From NCBI RefSeq assembly GCF_000730665.1, contig NZ_BBIV01000014.1:62001-126000 (forward strand): a DNA stretch of 64,000 nt, given 5' to 3'. A program made the translations under genes and the position numbers. The stretch comes from Pseudomonas plecoglossicida NBRC 103162 = DSM 15088 (GTDB taxonomy: Bacteria; Pseudomonadota; Gammaproteobacteria; Pseudomonadales; Pseudomonadaceae). The notes under the pieces were generated by a model that had not been told where the DNA came from, did no database searches, and saw only the letters and a program-made list of their open reading frames with translations. This document shows positions 42,023 through 51,491 of this stretch, in pieces (the stretch's first letter is position 1; each line of letters opens with the position of its first letter).

Positions 42023-42928
42023 TTAAATCAGTTCAAACGGAGAAAATTTCGCCAGTAAGCTGTATACTTTCTGGCTGGCTTGCATCGACACTTCATAGTT
42101 GCGCAGCTTTAAAATCGCTTCAGTCATGTCCTGCTTCGCCAAACCATCTTGCGTTCTCTGGTTAACCCCTTGACGATCAATGTTAATGTTTTCCATCAAC
42201 TGCAACATATTTTGTCGCGCCCCCAGGTCGCCGATGGCACTCCGTACCTTGGCGCGAGCAACCTCCAGGAAAGCTAACGAGTCTTCCAGCAATTGCTTGG
42301 GGCTTTCCTCCCCCGGGGTGATTTTTTTAAGCCCGTCGACCAACTTATGCAGCCCGTTAAGCAAGTCAGGGGATTCACCCAGTAAATCTGCGGCCGTGAC
42401 ATTTGCGTCAATCTCAACGCGGTTACCGACCACGGCCTTCCTGACCGTGCTATTGCCAATAATCTTATACTCGCCTTCGCTGTACCGAACCGCCGGCGTG
42501 TCGGTTTTCGTACCGGAAAACAGGTAGTTTCCAGCGTCATCCTTGGCATTGAAGCAATCGACTACGATTTTCGCGTAATTCGACAGCTCACTGGCAAACG
42601 CCGCCAGGTTCTCGGCGCCATTACTTCCGTTACTCGCTGCCAGTAACAAATCGCCCAAGGCGTCCAGCGCATCGGAGCTCGACTTCAGATGGACTTCCTG
42701 AATCTGCAGGTCGCCGATCACGCTGCCAATGTCTTTATTGTATCGAACCAAGCTAGCCTGCTCGCTCTGCATAGCTCGCAGGCGAGCACTGGCGACCGGG
42801 TCGTCCGAGGGTTTATCCATCCGCTGACCGCTGGCGATCTGCGACTGCAGCTTGGCGATTTCTTCGCTTTTACGGTTCAGGTTGGCCTGCATCGCGGCAC
42901 TGGTTTGCGCGTTTGAAACTCGGGGCAT
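42023..42928 (-). CDS. flgL: Hook-filament junction protein FlgL (LfgL)
   Basis: The 301-residue protein has the N-terminal flagellin-like helix (SEEIAKLQSQIASGQRMDKPSDDP) and a C-terminal coiled helix (ILKLRNYEVSMQASQKVYSLLAKFSPFELI) that pack in the filament junction. It is HAP3, between FlgK and the flagellin filament. The start at 42928 has GGAAAGG upstream; an open extension adds seven residues. This gene is distinctly poorer in GC than the chromosome left of 40.5 kb. Confidence 0.9.
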   Translation of the reverse strand: MPRVSNAQTSAAMQANLNRKSEEIAKLQSQIASGQRMDKPSDDPVASARLRAMQSEQASLVRYNKDIGSVIGDLQIQEVHLKSSSDALDALGDLLLAASNGSNGAENLAAFASELSNYAKIVVDCFNAKDDAGNYLFSGTKTDTPAVRYSEGEYKIIGNSTVRKAVVGNRVEIDANVTAADLLGESPDLLNGLHKLVDGLKKITPGEESPKQLLEDSLAFLEVARAKVRSAIGDLGARQNMLQLMENINIDRQGVNQRTQDGLAKQDMTEAILKLRNYEVSMQASQKVYSLLAKFSPFELI

Positions 42929-42961
42929 CGTTAACCTTTCCGAACTCATCGTGGATGCGGC

Positions 42962-44329
42962 TCAAAAGCACGCTAGGAGGTAGCCGAACAACTCGTTGTC
43001 GACCTGGATTACCTTCATATTGGCCTGCACTGTCTTGCTGTAATCCATTATCGCCAGCGCTTCTTCGCTGTCGCTCACGGCGCTGACACTATCGCGCTGT
43101 GCCTGTGCCTGCATGGCAACATCGGTGGCAGTTTTGAGATCTGCTTGATTACATCGGCTGACGCTGGCGACTTGCCCCAGCATCGAGCTGAAGGCCTCAC
43201 TCAATGTGACCTGGTTGCCCTGGATTTGAACTTTTTTGTTTTTCAACTCGATCATGCCCAACAAAACGGTATTGCTGCCCTTTTCGTCCGGCTTATCAGC
43301 AAACGCCAGCCCCTCAGGCCTGAGGTCGTTCATCTGCAGCAACTTGGTGACATTGCCGGGATTGCAAGTCAACAATTCCAGGCCAACCAGGCCATTGAGG
43401 CCATAACCTCGCGACTGGGACTCATTGACCATTTCCGTCAACGCTTGTGCCATTTTCCCTAGGCGTTCTCGTGCCTCCAACAGTTCGCCATGCTCGACAT
43501 TGTGCAAGCCACCTAAAGCGCCACCCAGCGCGCTCTGCCCCAAGACGAAGTGGCTATCGATAAAACTCAGCGAAACCTCCTGCCCTCCTCCGGCAAGGGC
43601 CATGATCGACAGCTGCCCTGCCGTATGTCCTGATACCATTGGCAGCCCATCAGCCAGGGAAACGCTCAATGCGCCTGTCCGAGCCTCGGTAACGCGTATA
43701 TCGACGTACTGGCTCAGTTTGCCTATCAACAAGTCGCGCTCGTCCTGCAACACAGAACTGTCACCGCCATGGGACTGGGTTTCTACGACTTTCTTATTCA
43801 AGCGGGCCAAGTTACCTGCCAAGCCATTGATCTCATTGACAATGTCAGAACGTTGCCCACGCAGTGCCTTGAGTTGGTCGTCAATGTTGCTATTCAAGCC
43901 ATTGACGCACTGGGTGAGACTTTTCGTCTCGTCCAAAACCTGCTGACGCTGCGGCAGATCAGCAGGACGGCTACTGGCCTCGCTCAGGGCAGCAAAAAAT
44001 TGGTCAAGGCCAGTGCGGACGCTTGCCCCCTCGCTGTCCATGGCGCACTCCAGCGAGCCCAGGTACTCTTGGGCGGCCTTGTACCGATGCATTTCAGTGG
44101 TTGCGTGCCATAGCTGCCGATTTTTGAAGTCATCAACAATGCGACGCACCTCCGAGACCTCCACGCCGCCGCCCGCCGACAAGCTGCTCGGCCCTGCAAG
44201 CGACCCCGTCACGGTAGTCAGACGGCTATACCCTGGGGTGTTCAAATTCGCGACATTCTGCGCCGAAGCGTGCAACCCGCGCTGTCCGGCAGCTATGCCT
44301 GAATAGCCGATCTGGCTCATCGAACTCAT
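42962..44329 (-). CDS. flgK: Hook-associated protein FlgK (LfgK)
   Basis: The 455-residue protein begins with the rod/hook N-terminal motif (GYSGIAAGQRGLHASAQNVANLNTPGYSR) and ends with the flagellar C-terminal helix (MDYSKTVQANMKVIQVDNELFGYLLACF). It is HAP1, joining hook to FlgL. It overlaps flgJ by four bases. Confidence 0.93.
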   Translation of the reverse strand: MSSMSQIGYSGIAAGQRGLHASAQNVANLNTPGYSRLTTVTGSLAGPSSLSAGGGVEVSEVRRIVDDFKNRQLWHATTEMHRYKAAQEYLGSLECAMDSEGASVRTGLDQFFAALSEASSRPADLPQRQQVLDETKSLTQCVNGLNSNIDDQLKALRGQRSDIVNEINGLAGNLARLNKKVVETQSHGGDSSVLQDERDLLIGKLSQYVDIRVTEARTGALSVSLADGLPMVSGHTAGQLSIMALAGGGQEVSLSFIDSHFVLGQSALGGALGGLHNVEHGELLEARERLGKMAQALTEMVNESQSRGYGLNGLVGLELLTCNPGNVTKLLQMNDLRPEGLAFADKPDEKGSNTVLLGMIELKNKKVQIQGNQVTLSEAFSSMLGQVASVSRCNQADLKTATDVAMQAQAQRDSVSAVSDSEEALAIMDYSKTVQANMKVIQVDNELFGYLLACF

Positions 44330-45357
44330 GATTCAATCTCCTGGCGCACAAGCCGCAGGTTCGGGGCAAAAGCCGCCGAGCGAACGCCAGCTGTGCTGAT
44401 GACGGTGGACGTTGGTCCTGTACTAAAGGCGACCCTTGCCTCCATACCCTTAAGCGTTGTCGCCTGGATAGCCGAAACGGTCGGCTGGGGTGTCGGCAAG
44501 CTGCGTGTTCGGGCAACGGCGTCCAGATCGGCCAGAATCGAGCGGGTGTACTGGCGTGTCTCCTGGAACGGAATTCGCTCCACCCATTGTTCCACGCTGA
44601 GGCCGCCCTGACGGGGATCGCCAATGCTCTTGAGCCACTGGTCTATATACCCGGGGCCAGCGTTGTAAGCAGCAACCGCCAGGGCAACCGCACCGTCGTA
44701 ACGTTTGAGCATTTTGCTCAGGTAGGCGCTACCCAGACGCTTGTTGTAGTCAGCGTCGGAAGTCAGTCGTCCTTCGGAATACTCCAGACCTAACTCATCG
44801 GCCATTTCACGAGCAGTCTCTGGCATCAGTTGCATCAGACCACGGGCACCTTTGTTGGAAACAGCAGCAACCTGACCGGCAGACTCGTGTTTGATCACCC
44901 GCTCGACCAAGGCCATCAATCCCTTGGCTGTTGAGGCAAGACTGTCAATACCCTGTTGCCAGGTATCGATGATCGGTGCCAGCAGGCCATCAACTGTTGG
45001 AGGAGCGGATGCTGCAGGGGGCAGGTCATGATGCGTAGCCCCATCGACAGCCGCTGCGCGACTCCCTGAAAGTTGCTTGACCAGCATTTCGGTGACCCCG
45101 GTCTTACGCTGGCTGGCAAGGTTGTCGGCCAGGGCTTCGTCGTAGAGCTCACTCAGGGTGTCCATCTGGCGGCTGCGCAGTGAACTGCCTTCAGACAGAA
45201 CGTCACTAGCTTTGCGCATCTGCTTCAGAATCTGGCGCAGAAACATCGCTTCGAACTGTTCGGCGGCCATCTCCAGACGAGCCTGTTGAACCACAGGTGC
45301 ATCCTGATTCCCGCCGGGTACCGGTTTTCCGTGCTGCGTAATAGGAGTAACGCTCAT
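44326..45357 (-). CDS. flgJ: FlgJ rod-cap protein fused to an SLT-type lytic transglycosylase
   Basis: Residues 30-95 match the FlgJ N-terminal rod-binding domain (AAEQFEAMFLRQILKQMRKA). The C-terminal part (about residues 160-290) is a lytic transglycosylase SLT domain, with the catalytic Glu in VIKHESAG, the GARGLMQLMPETA motif and AVAAYNAGPG. The FlgJ of enteric bacteria and of the common Pseudomonas polar system has a glucosaminidase domain instead. It should cap the growing rod and open the peptidoglycan in the periplasm. Confidence 0.9.
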   Translation of the reverse strand: MSVTPITQHGKPVPGGNQDAPVVQQARLEMAAEQFEAMFLRQILKQMRKASDVLSEGSSLRSRQMDTLSELYDEALADNLASQRKTGVTEMLVKQLSGSRAAAVDGATHHDLPPAASAPPTVDGLLAPIIDTWQQGIDSLASTAKGLMALVERVIKHESAGQVAAVSNKGARGLMQLMPETAREMADELGLEYSEGRLTSDADYNKRLGSAYLSKMLKRYDGAVALAVAAYNAGPGYIDQWLKSIGDPRQGGLSVEQWVERIPFQETRQYTRSILADLDAVARTRSLPTPQPTVSAIQATTLKGMEARVAFSTGPTSTVISTAGVRSAAFAPNLRLVRQEIES

Positions 45358-45369
45358 GACAGTAAGGCC

Positions 45370-46488
45370 TTAAATCACAATCAGTTCGGCGTTCAATGCA
45401 CCGGCCTGCTCAAGGGACTGAAGAATGCTCATGACATCGTCAGGCGTTGCCCCGAGGCTGTTGATGGTCTTGATAATGCTGTCGAGGTCGGAACCTTCAG
45501 GCCAGGCGAACATCCCGTTGCGGCTGTGGCTGACATCGATATCGGAGCGCGGCACCACGGCGGTCTGGCCTCGCGAAAACGCCCCGGGCTGACTGACTTG
45601 CGGGGCCTCACTGATCGTCACACTCAAACTGCCGTGAGCCACGGCCGCCGCCTTGACCCGCACCCCCTGCCCCACCACCACCGTGCCGGTGCGACTGTTG
45701 AACACCACTTTCGGTCGGCTTCTACCCTCTTGCACCTCAACTGACTCCAGTATGGCCATGAACGTGACTCGCTGGCTGCTCGACTGCGGCGCTCGCACCG
45801 ATACCTTGGTACCGCTCAGTGCCCTGGCCGTGGAGGCACCGAAAAGGGCATCAATCGCTGCAACGATGTGGCTGGCAGTCTGGAAGCTTGGGACACGAAT
45901 ATTGAGCATGACATCACTGCGCTCGCTGAAGTCGCCGGGAATCATCCGCTCGATGGTTGCGCCATTGGCTATCCGCCCACCGTTAGCGGTATTGACCGTA
46001 ACGCTGGAACCGCTTGCCCCCTCGGCCTTGAGGCCGCCGACCATCAGCGCCCCCTGGGCCAGGGCATAGACCTCTCCGTCAACGCCACGCAACGGCGTCA
46101 TCAACAGCTGTCCGCCTCGCAAGCTCTTGGCATCGCCCATGGACGCGACGGTGACATCCACCGTCTGGCCGGCGCTATAAGACGGCGGCACTGTTGCAGT
46201 CACCATCACTGCGGCCACGTTCTTGAGTTTGGGGTCCATGTTGGGCGGCAGGTTGACACCGAATTGTTTGATCAAGTTGACCGTAGACTGGCTGGTGAAC
46301 TTGACCTGAGATTTGTCACCCGTACCATCGAGCCCGACGACGAGACCGTAGCCGATCAACTGGTTACCTCGGATACCTTCGACATCCACCAGATCCATCA
46401 GGAGGACTGCCTGCACGGGGGCACACAACACAACGCTACATGCCAGCAGCAGGTACTTCAGAGCACATTGCATAGGATGAATTTTCAC
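45370..46488 (-). CDS. flgI: Flagellar P-ring protein FlgI (LfgI)
   Basis: The 372-residue protein has a signal peptide (about 27 residues ending PVQA) and the family core [20 protein letters not shown], and ends in ALNAELIVI. It forms the P-ring around the rod in the peptidoglycan layer. It starts next to the flgH stop. Confidence 0.95.
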   Translation of the reverse strand: MKIHPMQCALKYLLLACSVVLCAPVQAVLLMDLVDVEGIRGNQLIGYGLVVGLDGTGDKSQVKFTSQSTVNLIKQFGVNLPPNMDPKLKNVAAVMVTATVPPSYSAGQTVDVTVASMGDAKSLRGGQLLMTPLRGVDGEVYALAQGALMVGGLKAEGASGSSVTVNTANGGRIANGATIERMIPGDFSERSDVMLNIRVPSFQTASHIVAAIDALFGASTARALSGTKVSVRAPQSSSQRVTFMAILESVEVQEGRSRPKVVFNSRTGTVVVGQGVRVKAAAVAHGSLSVTISEAPQVSQPGAFSRGQTAVVPRSDIDVSHSRNGMFAWPEGSDLDSIIKTINSLGATPDDVMSILQSLEQAGALNAELIVI

Positions 46489-47151
46489 TCACAAAGGAAA
46501 TAAAGGGTGGGTGAAAACACGCGTCAACCAACCGGCAGAGTTGCTGTCGTTCAATGCGCCGCGACCAGCGTAGGAAATACGTGCGTTGGAAATGCTCTGG
46601 GACGACACTTGGTTGTAACGATTGATATCTTCTACCCGCACCAGACCAGCCAGACGAATGAATTCATCGCCCTGATTCAGACGCAGAGATTTCTCACCCT
46701 TTACCAGCAAGGTGCCGTTGGGCAATACCTTGTGCACCGTGACAGCAATGGAGCCCCGCAAAGTGTTCTGCTGCAGGCTTTTCGCCGAGCCATCGAACTT
46801 CCGGCCCGCAGCGACGGAAGTCTCCATATCGGGGTAAGCCTTGCCCAACACCGTGGGTACTTCGATGTCTATGCCTGTACGCTTGCCAAAACTTGTACCG
46901 GCGCTTTTGCTCGATTGAGTGGATTCGTCGAGCACCACGGTCAGGATGTCACCAACCTTGAGGGCTCGCGTGTCCTGGTACAGCGAACCGCCATTGCCGA
47001 ACCGGTAAAGCCCGCCGTAGCGCGCCGTCGCCATGTCGTACTCCAGTGGCAACGGTTCATAGGCACTGGAGTCTTCGTCGGGCAGCAGATCGGAAAAGCT
47101 TTGGCACCCGCCCAGAGTCAACAGCAACGAAAGCAGGATTATTGTGCGCAT
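46489..47151 (-). CDS. flgH: Flagellar L-ring lipoprotein FlgH (LfgH)
   Basis: The 220-residue protein has a lipobox (LLTLGGC) and the FlgH core (GGSLYQDTRALKVGDILTVVLDE and NGTLLVKGEKSLRLNQGDE). It forms the outer membrane L-ring. Confidence 0.95.
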   Translation of the reverse strand: MRTIILLSLLLTLGGCQSFSDLLPDEDSSAYEPLPLEYDMATARYGGLYRFGNGGSLYQDTRALKVGDILTVVLDESTQSSKSAGTSFGKRTGIDIEVPTVLGKAYPDMETSVAAGRKFDGSAKSLQQNTLRGSIAVTVHKVLPNGTLLVKGEKSLRLNQGDEFIRLAGLVRVEDINRYNQVSSQSISNARISYAGRGALNDSNSAGWLTRVFTHPLFPL

Positions 47152-47159
47152 TATGATGT

Positions 47160-47945
47160 TCAGACCGTCTGATTGAGGAACTGCAACATCCCCGACGACG
47201 CATCCAGGACCTTGGCATTGGCTTCATAGGCACGTTGAATTGCCATCATCGAAACCATGGCCTCAACTACCTGAACGTTCGACCCTTCCAACTGCCCTTG
47301 CTTGATCACACCCAACCCGTCCTCACCGGGAACACCCTCGACCGGTTCACCACTGGCAACGGTCTCTGCGTACAGGTTGCCGCCCAACGCCTGCAGCCCG
47401 GATGGATTGGTAAAATTGACCAGGGTAATCTGCCCCACTTCTACCGGCTCACTCCCGCCCGGTAGCTCGACGGTGACGGTACCATCAGTGCCGACCTTGA
47501 AGCCCTTATGGCCCACCGGCAGTTCAATCGTAGGTGACAATGGCAAGCCCTGGCTGTTGACCAGCATGCCCTCGGCATTGAGCTGCAACTGCCCGTTCTG
47601 GGTGAAATAAATTTCGCCATTGGGGCCTTCAACCTGGAAGAAACCTGGGCCGCTGATCAGCAGGTCCATCGGTTGCCCCGTAGCCTGAATAGTGCCCTCG
47701 GTGAACACTTTCTGGGTGCCGGCCACCCGCACGCCACTGCCTAGTTGAATGCCCGAAGGCACCGTGTTGACAGCATCGGCCTGGGCGCCTGGCGGCACCT
47801 CGATGCTGTAAAACAGATCTTCGAATACCACCCGGTCGCTTTTGTAGCCAACCGTGTTGACGTTCGCCAGATTATTGGCCACGGTTGCCATGGCCTTGTC
47901 TTGTGCGGCCAAGCCAGTCTTACTGATCCAAAGTGCGGAAGTCAT
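47160..47945 (-). CDS. flgG: Distal rod protein FlgG (LfgG)
   Basis: The 261-residue protein shows the rod motif near the start (TVANNLANVNTVGYKSDRV) and the standard C-terminus (YEANAKVLDASSGMLQFLNQTV). It builds the distal rod. Confidence 0.95.
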   Translation of the reverse strand: MTSALWISKTGLAAQDKAMATVANNLANVNTVGYKSDRVVFEDLFYSIEVPPGAQADAVNTVPSGIQLGSGVRVAGTQKVFTEGTIQATGQPMDLLISGPGFFQVEGPNGEIYFTQNGQLQLNAEGMLVNSQGLPLSPTIELPVGHKGFKVGTDGTVTVELPGGSEPVEVGQITLVNFTNPSGLQALGGNLYAETVASGEPVEGVPGEDGLGVIKQGQLEGSNVQVVEAMVSMMAIQRAYEANAKVLDASSGMLQFLNQTV

Positions 47946-47964
47946 GTGTTTTTTCCTCTGGGCA

Positions 47965-48693
47965 TCAAGTGCCGCGAATCATGCCGTTACCGGCCTTGGA
48001 CAAGTCGTCGGCAGCTTTCATCATCTTGACCTGGGTTTCGAACAAGCGACTCAGGCTCATGCTGCCAACCAGCTGATCGATCGCATTGACATTGCTCGCC
48101 TCAAGAAACCCGGGGACCAAGGTCACGTCTTCATCTGTAGCGGCCGGCTCGCCGGTGCGGCTGACCAACAAGCCCGCACTGTCCTTTTGCAACTGCTTAG
48201 CCGGAAGGTTCACCAGCTTGATGCGGTCGACTTCGACCATCAACGGCTCGCCCCGTGGCAACACCGAGACGCGCCCATCGTCAGCGATATAGATCGTGTC
48301 GAACTCAGGCAGCTCGATAGGCCCACCTTCGCCCAACACTGAACGCCCATTGATGGTCAGACGCCGCTCTGCGTCCACTTGCAAACTGCCGTGACGGGTA
48401 TAGGCTTCGCCGCCCTTGCCCTCCACGGCAATCAGCCCCGCACCCTGGATGGCAAAATCCATCTCACGCCCGGTCGCCATCAACGCGCCGGGGGCCAGAT
48501 TGACACCATTGCCTTGGGCCGTTACCAGGTGCCGGCTGTCATAACCCGCGCCACGCAGCGGCACATGCGCCGACTGTTCCATATCAGCGCGAAAGCCAGG
48601 GGTATTGACGTTGGCCAGGTTGTTGGCGCGCACACTCATCGCGGTCATGGTGCGACAGGCGGCCCCCATCGCCGTGTATATCAAATGCTCCAT
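47965..48693 (-). CDS. flgF: Proximal rod protein FlgF (LfgF)
   Basis: The 242-residue protein has the rod motif (SVRANNLANVNTPGFRADM) and the C-terminal helix (SRLFETQVKMMKAADDLSKAG). It is part of the proximal rod. Confidence 0.94.
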   Translation of the reverse strand: MEHLIYTAMGAACRTMTAMSVRANNLANVNTPGFRADMEQSAHVPLRGAGYDSRHLVTAQGNGVNLAPGALMATGREMDFAIQGAGLIAVEGKGGEAYTRHGSLQVDAERRLTINGRSVLGEGGPIELPEFDTIYIADDGRVSVLPRGEPLMVEVDRIKLVNLPAKQLQKDSAGLLVSRTGEPAATDEDVTLVPGFLEASNVNAIDQLVGSMSLSRLFETQVKMMKAADDLSKAGNGMIRGT

Positions 48694-48702
48694 GAGTCAG
48701 CC

Positions 48703-49890
48703 TCAGATTGCGTGGAACAGTACTTGGATCAGCTCTTTGTCAGTCGACAACACTTTACTGTTGGCCTGATAGTTGCGCTGCCCTTCCATCAACGCCACCA
48801 GTTGCTGGGTCATATCCACATTGGACTTCTCCAGCGCCCCGCTCCTCAGCTCCCCCAACACACCCGTACCCGGTGCACCGATCAGTGGCTTACCGGACTC
48901 GCCAGTGGCACTCCAGCGGGTGGCGTCCTCGTTTTTCAAACTGTTGGCATCGGCGAAACTGGCCAGCGCCACCTGCCCTTGCAGCAGGCGTTCGCCGTTG
49001 CTGAACGTGGCATATACCTTGCCGTCTTTTTCGATCGACACACCGGTGTTTTCCCCGGCAGCGTAGCCGGACGCATCGTTGGCCGACACGACGAAGCCCG
49101 AGGCACTCTGAGTGCTGCGCTGGTAGTCCATCGCGATTCGCAGTGGAGCAGCTCCATCGAGCGCGAATTCGATATTGACCGCCGCCATTGGGGCGGTCAA
49201 ACGGCCCTGCATATCGAACCGAAGCTCGTGCGGTCCCGCGTCACGCCCATCAACGCGGTAATGGACTTGCCAGGTATCTGCATCTGTCTTGACAAAGTAC
49301 TGGCTCAACGCGTGCTGCTTGCCTTTGGAGTCGTACACCGATGTGGTGTAGGTGTCGCTGTAGGTTGCAGGGTTTTGAGGGCCGAAGTTTCGGTTGACGA
49401 TCCCGGGCTTGGTGTCATCCAGGTTGGCCACAAAGGTGACGGCGTCGGTGGCTTTGGCCGGCAGGTTGCCGCTTTGCAAACGCAAGTCATCGAGCGCCCC
49501 CACCTTCAGGTTCCAGTCAGCATCCACCGGGTAGCCCTGCAGGCGATGGCCGCTGGCATCGACCAGAACACCCTCACGATTCTTGCTGAAGGCACCGGCA
49601 CAGGTGTAGGTGGTATCACCATTGCCGCTACGGGTGACGAACAGGCCTGAGCCGCCGGAGATGGCAAGGTCCAAATTGTTGCCGGTCAGCTCCAGGGCAC
49701 CGCGCACACCCATGGACTGGGATTTGCCCAGCACGCTAACGCCCATCGCCTGGGCGCCAGCGTACAGGCTGCCGAATTCGGTTCTTGATGATTTGAAGCC
49801 GGTGGTACCGACGTTAGCGATGTTGTCACTGATGCTGTTGAGTTGTTCCGTGACCGCGCTCAGGCCGGTCTGGGAGATGCTGAAGCTCAT
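48703..49890 (-). CDS. flgE: Flagellar hook protein FlgE (LfgE)
   Basis: The 395-residue protein begins MSFSISQTGLSAVTEQLNSI followed by the rod/hook motif (ISDNIANVGTTGFKSSRTEF) and ends with GQRNYQANSKVLSTDKELIQ. It polymerises into the hook. The start at 49890 follows an AAGG site; an upstream extension of 11 residues is not typical of FlgE. Confidence 0.94.
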   Translation of the reverse strand: MSFSISQTGLSAVTEQLNSISDNIANVGTTGFKSSRTEFGSLYAGAQAMGVSVLGKSQSMGVRGALELTGNNLDLAISGGSGLFVTRSGNGDTTYTCAGAFSKNREGVLVDASGHRLQGYPVDADWNLKVGALDDLRLQSGNLPAKATDAVTFVANLDDTKPGIVNRNFGPQNPATYSDTYTTSVYDSKGKQHALSQYFVKTDADTWQVHYRVDGRDAGPHELRFDMQGRLTAPMAAVNIEFALDGAAPLRIAMDYQRSTQSASGFVVSANDASGYAAGENTGVSIEKDGKVYATFSNGERLLQGQVALASFADANSLKNEDATRWSATGESGKPLIGAPGTGVLGELRSGALEKSNVDMTQQLVALMEGQRNYQANSKVLSTDKELIQVLFHAI

Positions 49891-49965
49891 GGTGTTGGCC
49901 TTGTGTAAATTGGCTGAGGGCAAGCCCGGACGGTCAGCGCCCGGCGCGTTGGCAGATGCGGGAAC

Positions 49966-50604
49966 CTAGCTGAATCCGCTGATACGACTGAACGGCACCC
50001 GGCCGACTCCGGCCACATCGAGAACCGACTCGCCATTGTCCTGACGGACATTGCCGACTTTGCCTTTGACCAGAAGGTCAAAGGCTTCGCCACTGCTGGA
50101 ATCGACCCTGATGTCGTATTTGCCTGGCGCGAGGCCCAGCTTCCGTGGATCGATCGCGAACGCCAACGGGCCTTTACTGCCGGCGGGTAATAGCATTTCG
50201 GCGCTGACGCCGTTAACGTCGGTCAATACCGCGCGCAGGTCATTGGTCGCCTGCCGCAGCTCGATCTCGGCGTGCACGGGCTCACCTTGAAGGTCCAGAT
50301 GATCAGCGCATACCTTGACGGTCTTATCCACAAGGCCAACGGCGCTCATGTGGCGCAGATTTTCCAGCACCGCGTTGTTTTGCTTGGTCAGCGCAGCCAT
50401 GTTTTCCAGGCTTTGCACCTGGGACATCGACGCGAACTGATTGAGAAACTCGCTACTGTCCACTGGTTTGGTCGGGTCCTGGTTACGAACCTGCGCCACC
50501 ATCAATTTAATGAAGGTGTTTTGCATCTCACCAGCAGCCGAGTTGGGTTTGATCCGCTCATTGGCCTGGACATTGTTCGACGTGTCGTTATGCACTGCAC
50601 TCAT
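49966..50604 (-). CDS. flgD: Hook-capping protein FlgD (LfgD)
   Basis: The 212-residue protein has the FlgD N-terminal signature (FIKLMVAQVRNQDPTKPVDS and FLNQFASMSQVQSLENM). It caps the growing hook. Its start overlaps the flgC stop (TAATG). Confidence 0.93.
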   Translation of the reverse strand: MSAVHNDTSNNVQANERIKPNSAAGEMQNTFIKLMVAQVRNQDPTKPVDSSEFLNQFASMSQVQSLENMAALTKQNNAVLENLRHMSAVGLVDKTVKVCADHLDLQGEPVHAEIELRQATNDLRAVLTDVNGVSAEMLLPAGSKGPLAFAIDPRKLGLAPGKYDIRVDSSSGEAFDLLVKGKVGNVRQDNGESVLDVAGVGRVPFSRISGFS

Positions 50605-51032
50605 TACGCCTCTCCCAGCTTCAGTAAACCTTGCTGCATGCTTGTGACCCGATTGAGCACCTCGATAGCCGTCTCGAAACTGCGCGTAGCCGACATCATG
50701 TCGGTCATCTCTTCAATCTCGCTGATATCGGGGTAGTACACATGGCCGCTGCGATCGGCCAGCGGATGTTCCGGCTCATAGCGCTTTTTCGCCTCACGCC
50801 CGGAAGCCACCACATCCAGCACCTGCACATTCGCCCCGCCCAAACCAGTACCACGACTGAGCTGATGGTTCTGATAAACCGCGGCGAACACAGGCTTGCG
50901 CGCCTGGTAAGCCGTGCGGGTGTCAGCGGCTGCCGAATCAATATTGGCCAGGTTGCTGGCCACCGTCTCCAGGCGCACCCTCTGCGCATACATCGCCGAA
51001 CTTGCGATTCGATAGATAGCGTCGAAAGCCAT
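50604..51032 (-). CDS. flgC: Proximal rod protein FlgC (LfgC)
   Basis: The 142-residue protein has the rod motif (LETVASNLANIDSAAADTRT) and the FlgC C-terminal helix (RSFETAIEVLNRVTSMQQGLL). Confidence 0.94.
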   Translation of the reverse strand: MAFDAIYRIASSAMYAQRVRLETVASNLANIDSAAADTRTAYQARKPVFAAVYQNHQLSRGTGLGGANVQVLDVVASGREAKKRYEPEHPLADRSGHVYYPDISEIEEMTDMMSATRSFETAIEVLNRVTSMQQGLLKLGEA

Positions 51033-51037
51033 TGTCG

Positions 51038-51394
51038 TCAGCGCCCCTCTATGGCTTGCTTAAGGCCACGAAACCCTATGTTGAGAAAGGTCAGGCTGAC
51101 CTGGAAATCCGCGCTGTTTTTGGCAAAGGCCGCCTGCTCCACGCTCAACTCAACCGTATTGCCATCCAGCGACGGCTGAGCGGGTACCCGATACTGGAGC
51201 GGGGCCGGCCGGGCATCGGCAGATGCCGGTGACGACTGGTATCGCGCCATTTGCGCGGCGAAATCCAAATCACGCGCCTGGAAGCCCGGGGTGTCTTCAT
51301 TGGCCAAGTTGGCCGCAAGGATTTCGCTACGCTGCAGATGCAAGTCGAGGGCGCGCATATGCACCCCCAATGCTTCATCCATCCGTATACTCAT
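51038..51394 (-). CDS. flgB: Proximal rod protein FlgB (LfgB)
   Basis: The 118-residue protein has the rod motif (SEILAANLANEDTPGFQARD) and a FlgB C-terminus (LTFLNIGFRGLKQAIEGR). It heads the leftward flg operon. Of two close ATGs, 51394 is nine bases after AAGGGG and fits better than 51400. A sigma-54 promoter lies just upstream. Confidence 0.92.
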   Translation of the reverse strand: MSIRMDEALGVHMRALDLHLQRSEILAANLANEDTPGFQARDLDFAAQMARYQSSPASADARPAPLQYRVPAQPSLDGNTVELSVEQAAFAKNSADFQVSLTFLNIGFRGLKQAIEGR

Positions 51395-51435
51395 CGCCAT
51401 ATACCCCTTGATCAAAGTTCGCTTCACCCCTTGAT

Positions 51436-51451
51436 AGCAGCATTCATGCCA
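51436..51451 (-). promoter_or_regulatory. Sigma-54 promoter for flgB operon
   Basis: On the minus strand TGGCATGAATGCTGCT keeps the GG and GC dinucleotides exactly ten bases apart and differs from TGGCAC-N5-TTGCT at two positions. Transcription would start about 30 bases before flgB. Confidence 0.65.
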
Positions 51452-51491
51452 ACGCCGAAAAAAAATTAACCTACTGATTTAAAAGAACTTA

